A stretch of 64,000 bases of DNA from Streptomyces sp. NBC_00247 (lineage in GTDB: Bacteria; Actinomycetota; Actinomycetes; Streptomycetales; Streptomycetaceae). Of this stretch, positions 58,064-64,000 are shown piece after piece. The translations under genes and the position numbers were made by a program. The stretch lies in assembly GCF_036188265.1 (NCBI RefSeq), contig NZ_CP108093.1, positions 5,662,001 to 5,726,000 of the forward strand, in the 5' to 3' direction. Every line of letters begins with the position of its first letter. Positions within the stretch are counted from its first letter, which is position 1. The notes below the pieces were generated by a model, which saw only the letters and a program-made list of their open reading frames with translations, searched no databases and had not been told where the DNA came from.

Positions 58064-59329
58064 TCAGGCGGCTGTTTCGTGGACGGACCGGGCCAGCGTG
58101 CGCAGCCCCTCGTCCAGCTCTTCGGGGGTGACGGTCAGCGGCGGCAGCAGCTTGACGACCTCGCTCCGCGGACCCGAGGTCTCCAGCAGCAGCCCGAGCT
58201 CGAAGGCGCGCGAGGTGACCGCCGAGGCGCGTGCCGGGTCGGCGAACTCGATTCCCCACACGAGGCCCCGGCCCCGGAAGGAAGCGGTGGTGTCCTCGGC
58301 GCAGATGGAGAGCAGGGCCTGCTCCACCTGTTCGCCGCGGTCCTTCGTCTGCTGCTCCATGTGGCCGTCCGCCCAGTAGGCGTCGAGCGCGGCGGCGGCC
58401 GTGACGAAGGCGGGGTTGTTGCCGCGGAAGGTGCCGTTGTGCTCGCCCGGCTCCCAGACGTCCAGCTCCGGGGTGAACAGGCACAGCGACATGGGCAGTC
58501 CGTAGCCGCTGATGGACTTCGACAGGGTGACGATGTCCGGGACGATGCCCGCCTCCTCGAAGGAGAAGAAACCACCGGTACGCCCGCAGCCCATCTGGAT
58601 GTCGTCGACGATCAGCAGCATGTCCTGCCGGTGGCACAGCTCCTGGAGCGCGCGCAGCCACTCGGCGCGGGCGACGTTGATGCCGCCCTCGCCCTGGACG
58701 GTCTCCACGATCACGGCGGCCGGCTTGTTCAGCCCGGAGCCCTGGTCCTCCAACAGCCGCTCGAACCAGAGGAAGTCGGGGACCTGGCCGTCGAAGTAGT
58801 TGTCGAACGGCATCGGCGTGCCGTGCACCAGCGGGATGCCCGCACCGGCCCGCTTGAACGCGTTGCCGGTCACGGCGAGTGAGCCGAGCGACATTCCGTG
58901 GAAGGCGTTGGTGAAGGAGACCACGGACTCACGCCCCTTCACCTTGCGCGCCAACTTCAATGCGGCCTCGACCGCGTTGGTGCCGGTCGGGCCCGGGAAC
59001 ATCACCTTGTACGGCAGATCGCGCGGGCGCAGGATCACGTTCTGGAACGTCTCCAGGAAGGCGCGCTTCGCCGTCGTCGCCATGTCCAGCCCGTGGGTGA
59101 TGCCGTCACGCTCGATGTAGTCGAGCAACGCCCGTTTCAGTACGGGGTTGTTGTGGCCGTAGTTGAGCGATCCCGCACCGGCGAAGAAGTCGAGGTAAGT
59201 GTGGCCGTCCTCGTCGGTCAGCCGGGCGCCCCGCGCGTGGTCGAACACGGCGGGCCAGCTCCGGCAGTAGCTCCGGACCTCGGACTCCAGGGTCTCGAAG
59301 ACGCTCAGGGCGGGCGGGGTGATGGTCAC
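58064..59329 (-). CDS. ectB: diaminobutyrate--2-oxoglutarate transaminase
   Basis: 421 residues, class III PLP aminotransferase. GAGSLNYGHNNPVLKRALLD, the cofactor Asp in LLIVDDIQMGCGRTGGFFSF and the PLP lysine in IVTLSKSISGYGLPMSLCLF are as in EctB. It makes L-2,4-diaminobutyrate from aspartate semialdehyde, the first committed step of ectoine synthesis. The GTG at 59329 has AGGAGA 5-6 bases upstream. Confidence 0.96.
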   Translation of the reverse strand: MTITPPALSVFETLESEVRSYCRSWPAVFDHARGARLTDEDGHTYLDFFAGAGSLNYGHNNPVLKRALLDYIERDGITHGLDMATTAKRAFLETFQNVILRPRDLPYKVMFPGPTGTNAVEAALKLARKVKGRESVVSFTNAFHGMSLGSLAVTGNAFKRAGAGIPLVHGTPMPFDNYFDGQVPDFLWFERLLEDQGSGLNKPAAVIVETVQGEGGINVARAEWLRALQELCHRQDMLLIVDDIQMGCGRTGGFFSFEEAGIVPDIVTLSKSISGYGLPMSLCLFTPELDVWEPGEHNGTFRGNNPAFVTAAAALDAYWADGHMEQQTKDRGEQVEQALLSICAEDTTASFRGRGLVWGIEFADPARASAVTSRAFELGLLLETSGPRSEVVKLLPPLTVTPEELDEGLRTLARSVHETAA

Positions 59330-59405
59330 GTCGGTCTCCTGAGGGGTTGTGGGTGTGCGGGCGGTGGCGCGGCGGATTCGGCCGGGCGGGCCGCGACTGC
59401 TGCCG

Positions 59406-59972
59406 TCAGCTTCCGAACGGCCCTATGCGGTACAGGACTTCGGGCTGATGCGCGCCCTCGGGGAACATCTCCCCGCCGAAGAGGACCTCGCGCTCCAGTC
59501 CCACGTCGTGGCGTTCGGCGTACGACGTGAAGAGCCGGTTCGACGCGGTGTTGTCGGGCGTGACGGTCGTCTCGACCGCGATCAACCCCCCTTCCGCGGA
59601 GACCCGTTCGGTCAGCGCGTCCAACAGGTCCGCAGCCAGTCCCCGGCCCCGGTAGGCGTCGTCCACCGCCACTTGCCAGACGACGAGCGTCTGCGGACGG
59701 TCCGGCCGGACGTAGCCGGTCACGAAGGCGACCGGCTCGCCGTGCTCGTCCCGGGCGACCGCGGAGGTCGCCGCGAAGTCACGGCACCAGAGCAGGTAGC
59801 TGTACGAGGAGTTGAGGTCGAGGACCTCGGAGTCGCGGGCGATGCGCCACAGCGAGGCCCCGTCCTCCACGCGTGGCGCGTCCACGGTGAGGAATGCGCT
59901 CGGCGCCTGCGGTGCGTCGGAGCGGGGGGAATCGATTCGGGCACGGGCAAGGTCTGCTGGTGCGGCGCTCAT
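59406..59972 (-). CDS. ectA: diaminobutyrate acetyltransferase
   Basis: 188 residues from the ATG at 59972; a TTG seven codons earlier is less likely. GNAT fold: LDLNSSYSYLLWCRDFAATS (the EctA substrate segment NSSY-YLLWC-F), WQVAVDDAYRGRGLAADLLD (acetyl-CoA loop) and TTVTPDNTASNRLFTSYAER. It acetylates diaminobutyrate at N-gamma. It is the first gene of the operon. No ribosome site precedes the ATG, and a TAAATT box ends 8 bases before it, so the transcript may be leaderless. Confidence 0.95.
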   Translation of the reverse strand: MSAAPADLARARIDSPRSDAPQAPSAFLTVDAPRVEDGASLWRIARDSEVLDLNSSYSYLLWCRDFAATSAVARDEHGEPVAFVTGYVRPDRPQTLVVWQVAVDDAYRGRGLAADLLDALTERVSAEGGLIAVETTVTPDNTASNRLFTSYAERHDVGLEREVLFGGEMFPEGAHQPEVLYRIGPFGS

Positions 59973-59979
59973 GCCAGGG

Positions 59980-59985
59980 AATTTA
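59980..59985 (-). promoter_or_regulatory. candidate -10 box of the ect promoter
   Basis: TAAATT on the minus strand ends 8 bases before the ectA ATG. A weak TGCAAT lies at the -35 distance (16-bp spacing). The stretch is AT-rich compared with its surroundings. Confidence 0.45.
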
Positions 59986-60036
59986 CCCAGCAAATTTCAG
60001 AATTGCACCAGCGAAAAGGCTTGGGTGGCGGGAGCA

Positions 60037-60052
60037 CGCGTGTTATCACGCG
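60037..60052. promoter_or_regulatory. inverted repeat upstream of ectA
   Basis: cgcgtg and cacgcg, perfect 6-bp arms around ttat, about 65 bases upstream of the ectA start. A possible regulator site for osmotic control; no matching regulator gene is nearby. Confidence 0.35.
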
Positions 60053-60227
60053 AGTGCGAGCCCGACCGGTCGGGCGTGCGTTTCGTGGTGATTCATGATG
60101 GATATATCCGGCAAAGCGCCCGCGTGTGGGGTCCGTCACAGACCCTCGAACCCCCGAGGCCCGCCCTCGTGCCACTCATCCGCACGCCCTTCGGATTCGC
60201 GCGTTTACCCATGAGGAGCCAGGGCAC

Positions 60228-60273
60228 AAGAATGCGGGGAGCTGCTTATCCATAAGCAGCTCCCCGCATTCTT
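60228..60273. terminator. 22-bp perfect hairpin between the aminotransferase and ect genes
   Basis: 60228-60249 pairs without mismatch with 60252-60273 around a two-base loop; the foot of the stem is A/T-rich (aagaat/attctt). It lies 48 bases beyond the stop of the leftward aminotransferase gene and upstream of the ect promoter. It should stop read-through into ectABCD. Confidence 0.75.
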
Positions 60274-60320
60274 TGAATTACTCCGTCATCGGGCGACGGA
60301 AATGATCCGTGCCCGGCGTC

Positions 60321-61427
60321 TCATTCGCTCGGCCAGGTTTCCCGGACCGCCTTGCGGGCAGCTTCCAGATCGACCCGCAGGCCCGCGTCGGCCAGCGCCG
60401 AACCCAGTGCCGCGAGAGAGGCGAGGACCGCTCCACGCGTGGCGTCCACCCCGTAGTGATTGACCCGGACCATCTCCTTGGAGAGCGCCCCGCCGCCCGC
60501 GATCAGCGGCAGCGAGGGCTCCGCGAGAAGCGCCCGCGCCACCAGCTCGGAGGCGTCCACCCCGTCCGGCACGCGCAGCGTCGTGGCGACCGGAGCGGCG
60601 TCCCGCGCCTCGTGGACGTACGGAGTCAGCCCACCGCCGAGCGCGAGCGCACCTGCCCGGGTGGCAGCGGCGGCGGCGGAGTGACGGGCCATGAGGGCCT
60701 CCAGGCCCTCCGCCTCGATCCGCTCGGCACACGCCTCCAGCGCCAGCATCTCCAGCTGTGCCGGGGCGTGCAGCAGCGCCTTGCGGCCACCGTCGATCCA
60801 GCGCTGCTTCCAGTCCAGCAGGGAGAGGTAGGAGTGGCGCGGCGCCTGCGGGTTGGCGGCGATCCGCTCCCAGGCGCGTGCGCTCACCGAGACGGCCGAG
60901 ACGCCCGCCGGGCCGCCCATCGCCTTCTGCGCGCCGATCACGCACAGGTCCACGCCCCAGGCGTCCGGCAGCAGCGGCTCGGCACCCACCGAGGCCACCG
61001 CGTCCAGCATGAAGAGGGCACCGTGCGCCCGGACGACCTCACCGATCTCCGCGACCGGGTTGGTGTTCCCGGTCGCCGCCTCGGCGTGCACCAGGGAGAC
61101 GAAGTCGATCTCCGGGTGCTCGGCCAGGGCCTCGGCGACCTGCTCGGCGGTGACGGCGGTGTGGAACGGCACCGCCAGGTCCACGACCTTCGCCCCGCAG
61201 TCGCGCAACCAGTTCCCGAAGGTCTGGCCGTACGGACCGGTGACGACGTTGAGCGCGGTCGTCCCGGGCCGGGCGGCGCCCCGGATGCAGCCCTCCAGGG
61301 GCAGCAGCGCCTCGCCCTGCATGATCACCACGTCCTGCTCGGTGGCGAGGAGACCGGCCACCCGCTTCTCGATGGCCGCGAAGTGCGCGGGGGTGAGCGG
61401 GGCGAGGTCGAGGAAGGGATGCGTCAC
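60321..61427 (-). CDS. class V PLP aminotransferase (alanine--glyoxylate aminotransferase-like)
   Basis: 368 residues from the GTG at 61427, which follows GGAGAG and starts the family-like THPFLDLAPLTPAHFAAIEK; an ATG ten codons earlier lacks a ribosome site. Fold type I features: EALLPLEGCIRGAARPGTTA, the cofactor Asp in GALFMLDAVASVGAEPL, the PLP lysine in DLCVIGAQKAMGGPAGVSAV, and RVNHYG near the end. The group covers alanine/serine--glyoxylate and related transaminases; the substrate is not determined. It diverges from the amidohydrolase gene. Confidence 0.86.
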   Translation of the reverse strand: MTHPFLDLAPLTPAHFAAIEKRVAGLLATEQDVVIMQGEALLPLEGCIRGAARPGTTALNVVTGPYGQTFGNWLRDCGAKVVDLAVPFHTAVTAEQVAEALAEHPEIDFVSLVHAEAATGNTNPVAEIGEVVRAHGALFMLDAVASVGAEPLLPDAWGVDLCVIGAQKAMGGPAGVSAVSVSARAWERIAANPQAPRHSYLSLLDWKQRWIDGGRKALLHAPAQLEMLALEACAERIEAEGLEALMARHSAAAAATRAGALALGGGLTPYVHEARDAAPVATTLRVPDGVDASELVARALLAEPSLPLIAGGGALSKEMVRVNHYGVDATRGAVLASLAALGSALADAGLRVDLEAARKAVRETWPSE

Positions 61428-61509
61428 GGTGGTGCTCTCTCCGGTTCGGTCAGTCATTCTGCGGGCCTGTGTGCGAACAGCGCCCGGTCCGAGAGTACCG
61501 ACCGCCTCG

Positions 61510-61515
61510 TACAGT
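61510..61515 (+). promoter_or_regulatory. candidate -10 box, leaderless amidohydrolase transcript
   Basis: TACAGT ends 8 bases before the ATG at 61523 and there is no ribosome site. The 95-base gap to the divergent aminotransferase start must hold both promoters. Confidence 0.4.
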
Positions 61516-61522
61516 GCCGCAC

Positions 61523-62650
61523 ATGAGCGATCACAGCGACCAGCGCGGACACCGCGACCGGGACCGGCGCGTGCTGCGGGTGAGGGGACGGGTGCTCGTC
61601 GGCCCGGACGAGGTGCGCGACGAACTCTGGTCCGTGGACGGCCGGATCACCTACGAGCGCCCCCCGGGCGCGGACCGGGCGGACACCGTCGAGGGCTGGG
61701 TACTGCCCGGACTGGTGGACGCGCACTGCCACGTCGGTCTCGACCGCCACGGCCCGGTCGACGCCGCCACCAGCGAGAAGCAGGCACTCACCGACCGGGA
61801 GGCGGGCGCCCTGCTGCTCCGCGACGCCGGATCGCCCTCGGACACCCGGTGGACCGACGACCGGGAGGACCTCCCGAAGATCATCAGGGCCGGCCGCCAC
61901 ATCGCCAGGACCCGTCGCTACATCCGCAACTACGCCCACGAGATCGAGCCCGGCGACCTCGTCGCGTACGTCGCCCGCGAGGCCCGCAGGGGCGACGGCT
62001 GGGTGAAGCTGGTCGGAGACTGGATCGACCGCGAGGTGGGCGACCTCACCCCCTGCTGGCCGCGCGGCGAGGTGGAGGCAGCGATCGCCGAGGCCCACCG
62101 GCTCGGCGCCCGGGTCACCGCGCACTGCTTCGCCGAGGACTCGCTGCGCGATCTGGTGGAGGCCGGCATCGACTGCGTCGAGCACGCCACGGGCCTCACC
62201 GAGGACACCGTTCCGCTCTTCGCCGAACGCGGGGTGGCGATCGTGCCGACCCTCGTCAACATCGCGACCTTCCCGCACCTGGCGGACGGCGGCGAGGCCA
62301 AGTTCCCGCGCTGGTCGGCGCATCTGCGCCGACTGCACGCGCGCAGGTACGACACCGTGCGCGCGGCGTACGACGCCGGCATCCCGGTCTTCGTCGGTAC
62401 GGACGCGGGGGGCTCGCTGCCCCACGGCCTGGTCGCCGCCGAGGTCGCCGAACTGGTCCGGGCCGGTATCCCGCCCCTGGACGCGCTCTCCGCCACCACC
62501 TGGGGCGCGAGGCGCTGGCTGGGCCGCCCCGCCCTGGAGGAGGGCGCCCCGGCCGACCTGGTCGTCCTCGCCGAGGACCCGCGCGCGGACGTGACCGTGC
62601 TTGCGGCCCCCCGGCACGTGGTGCTGAACGGCCGGGTGGTGGCCGGCTGA
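61523..62650 (+). CDS. metal-dependent amidohydrolase
   Basis: 375 residues. TIM-barrel amidohydrolase with metal ligands in VLPGLVDAHCHVGLDRHG (HxH), a Lys in GWVKLVGDWIDREV as bridging-residue candidate, His in GARVTAHCFAEDS, His in IDCVEHATGLTEDT and Asp in VFVGTDAGGSLPHG, and the flanking beta-sandwich ending APRHVVLNGRVVAG. It hydrolyses an amide or cyclic bond; imidazolonepropionase/prolidase-like relatives are common and the substrate is unknown. It stands alone as a unit, convergent with the membrane-protein gene. Confidence 0.88.
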   Translation: MSDHSDQRGHRDRDRRVLRVRGRVLVGPDEVRDELWSVDGRITYERPPGADRADTVEGWVLPGLVDAHCHVGLDRHGPVDAATSEKQALTDREAGALLLRDAGSPSDTRWTDDREDLPKIIRAGRHIARTRRYIRNYAHEIEPGDLVAYVAREARRGDGWVKLVGDWIDREVGDLTPCWPRGEVEAAIAEAHRLGARVTAHCFAEDSLRDLVEAGIDCVEHATGLTEDTVPLFAERGVAIVPTLVNIATFPHLADGGEAKFPRWSAHLRRLHARRYDTVRAAYDAGIPVFVGTDAGGSLPHGLVAAEVAELVRAGIPPLDALSATTWGARRWLGRPALEEGAPADLVVLAEDPRADVTVLAAPRHVVLNGRVVAG

Positions 62651-62681
62651 CCTCGCGCGCCCATCCTGAACGCGCCCACCC

Positions 62682-63968
62682 TCAGCGCACCGGGACTCCG
62701 GAGGCCGGTGCGGACGGCACGTGCCCCAGGGCGCGCAGGACTCGGGCCAGGTCCCCCGGCGCCGCCCCGAGGCGGACGGGGGTGCCCGCGTCGTCCAGCT
62801 CGGCCACGTGCCAGTCACCGGGGACGTCGTCGCCGTCCTCGCCCCGGACCCGCCGCACCCGCAGGACGGCGATCCGCTCCACCGGCACCCGCTTCACCGC
62901 GAACCGGCCGGGACCGGAGTGCGGCGAGACCGCGAGCGCGTCGCCGCCGCCCAGTACGAGGTGGGTGCCGAAGTGGTACGGGTTGTAGTCGGTGGCCTCC
63001 AGGAAGCGGCCGGACAGGAACACCTCCTCCCCGTCGGCGCCGTCCGTGCCATCCGCGGCGCCGGCCGGTACGACGTCCTCGGGAGTCCGTACGCGGGTGG
63101 CGCGGAAGGCCGGTACGAGGAGCACCAGCGACACCGCCGTACCCGCCCCCGCCCACCCGATCGTCAGGGGCGACCCGACCAGGTCCACAGGGTGCAGGAC
63201 GCAGAGCGGCAACAGCCACAGGGCCGTCACGACCAGCACGGCGAGGAAGGGGAGGGCCGAGGGCAGGACCTCGTCGTCGGGACGCCGGCGTCCGCGCACG
63301 CGCACCACGACGAGGGCCGCGGGGTAGCCGGCGGCGAGCACCAACCCCACCGCGAAGGCCAGGACCTGACCGGCGGGGACCGGGCGGTCCTGCCACGCCG
63401 CGTGGGCGCCGACGACCGCTCTCGGGGTTCCGCGCCAGAAGGTCACCTCGACCCGGTCGCCCGGCGCGAACGCGACGGCCGTGTCGTAGGGCACCTGGAT
63501 CCGTTCGCGTGGCCGGCTCCCGGAGAAGTACAGCCGGCTGTCGTCGGTCTTGCCCTGGTGGTCGGCGACGGTGCGGGAGATCACCCCCGGGACGGTGGTC
63601 AGGCACTCGGCCCGATCGTAGGCGGGTGTCCCCGCCGCACAGGGGACGGCGGACCGCCAGGCACGTTGGTAGGAGAGCGTGTTCGGCACGGCGACTGCCG
63701 CCACCACCGCGCCCACCACGAGCAGCAGCGCGCACAGCGCGAGCGGCTTGAAGAGGCCGTGCCCTCCCGTGCGCGGGTCGATGACGTGGAGGTGGTCCGG
63801 CTCGTCGGGCGTTCCGTGACGGCGGTGCAGCGCCCGCAGCGCCTCCACCCCGGCGTCGAACTCCGGGTCCGTCGTCAGGTAGCTCCGAGGCTGGGGCAGG
63901 AAGCGGACGCGCCCGTCACGCAGCAGCAGGCTGACGCGTCTGCGTTCCTCGCTCCTCATGGGCCTCAC
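62682..63968 (-). CDS. membrane protein of unknown function
   Basis: 428 residues if it starts at the GTG at 63968; an ATG at 63959 is three codons in, and the frame stays open to the window edge, so the true start could lie outside. Four transmembrane segments: FKPLALCALLLVVGAVVAAV, VLAFAVGLVLAAGYPAALVV, PFLAVLVVTALWLLPLCVLH and IGWAGAGTAVSLVLLVPAF. Between the first two is an outside domain of about 110 residues with two Cys (PCAAGT, ECLTT) and GDRVEVTFWRG. The C-terminal 120 residues are soluble. The family was not recognised. Confidence 0.75.
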   Translation of the reverse strand: MRPMRSEERRRVSLLLRDGRVRFLPQPRSYLTTDPEFDAGVEALRALHRRHGTPDEPDHLHVIDPRTGGHGLFKPLALCALLLVVGAVVAAVAVPNTLSYQRAWRSAVPCAAGTPAYDRAECLTTVPGVISRTVADHQGKTDDSRLYFSGSRPRERIQVPYDTAVAFAPGDRVEVTFWRGTPRAVVGAHAAWQDRPVPAGQVLAFAVGLVLAAGYPAALVVVRVRGRRRPDDEVLPSALPFLAVLVVTALWLLPLCVLHPVDLVGSPLTIGWAGAGTAVSLVLLVPAFRATRVRTPEDVVPAGAADGTDGADGEEVFLSGRFLEATDYNPYHFGTHLVLGGGDALAVSPHSGPGRFAVKRVPVERIAVLRVRRVRGEDGDDVPGDWHVAELDDAGTPVRLGAAPGDLARVLRALGHVPSAPASGVPVR

Positions 63969-64000
63969 ATGGACGCGCAGCGCCCTGACGTCATGCCACG

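Noticed and set aside
60228..60273. tRNA or small RNA gene based on the strong secondary structure
   Set aside because: It is a single perfect hairpin with a two-base loop; no cloverleaf or conserved RNA feature is present.

Overview
The window is high-GC actinobacterial DNA with Streptomyces-like features. Third codon positions are almost all G/C, GTG and TTG starts are frequent, and 4-base GTGA/ATGA gene overlaps are common. Many terminators are long GC hairpins without a U-run. Gene content also fits Streptomyces: a SARP-type regulator, an ectABCD ectoine/hydroxyectoine cluster, a SigE-family ECF sigma factor, a TerD-family protein, and sugar ABC importers encoded without their own ATPase. 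I saw no rRNA, tRNA or CRISPR array.

Layout. 1-8.5 kb: the start of a truncated SARP regulator, a coupled pair of secreted proteins (FG-GAP repeat protein and subtilisin-like protease), a 76-aa Tudor-like protein and a TerD-family protein. 8.6-27.3 kb: a large pectin-utilisation region. It holds uronate dehydrogenase (udh), 5-dehydro-4-deoxyglucarate dehydratase (kdgD), an unknown partner gene, a GntR/FCD regulator, a DHDPS-family enzyme, an IlvD/Edd sugar-acid dehydratase, two ABC permeases, a Gfo/Idh/MocA oxidoreductase, a PmoA-like protein, an intracellular GH43, a secreted pectate lyase-pectin methylesterase fusion, the sugar-binding lipoprotein, a CE12 acetylesterase and a second PL1 pectate lyase. 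27.4-33 kb: anti-sigma/ECF sigma pair, AzgA-type purine permease, DUF1906 protein, class B penicillin-binding protein. 33.1-36.3 kb: an IclR regulator divergent from a probable alpha-ketoglutaric semialdehyde dehydrogenase and a DUF1349 protein. 36.4-43.4 kb: a mixed block with a Tn3 transposase remnant, a DUF4157 (eCIS-associated) protein with a nuclease-like C-terminus, DinB, P-loop kinase, GNAT, ComB-like, DsbA/FrnE-like and class-V aminotransferase-fold genes. 43.4-51.7 kb: a galactan locus, with LacI regulator, ABC importer, GH42 beta-galactosidase and secreted GH53 endo-galactanase around a divergent promoter carrying a LacI-type operator. 51.9-56.6 kb: Rrf2 regulator and MFS exporter, half a MITE, a GNAT fragment, a sulfurtransferase, and an intact IS4-family element with a perfect 10-bp target duplication that lies in the end of a full MITE. 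56.6-60 kb: ectABCD. 60.3-64 kb: class-V aminotransferase, amidohydrolase and a membrane protein of unknown function.

How the genes fit together. The secreted PL1/CE8 fusion, the second PL1, the CE12 esterase and the GH53 would together take apart pectin: homogalacturonan, acetylated rhamnogalacturonan and galactan side chains. Two ABC importers would take up the products, and GH43 and GH42 would finish hydrolysis inside the cell. Udh and KdgD are two steps of oxidative galacturonate catabolism. The IlvD/Edd plus DHDPS-family pair looks like oxidative pentonate (arabinonate-type) catabolism. Both routes would end at alpha-ketoglutaric semialdehyde, the expected substrate of the aldehyde dehydrogenase at 34-35.6 kb. 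Family assignments rest on visible motifs; the exact substrates are inferred from context.
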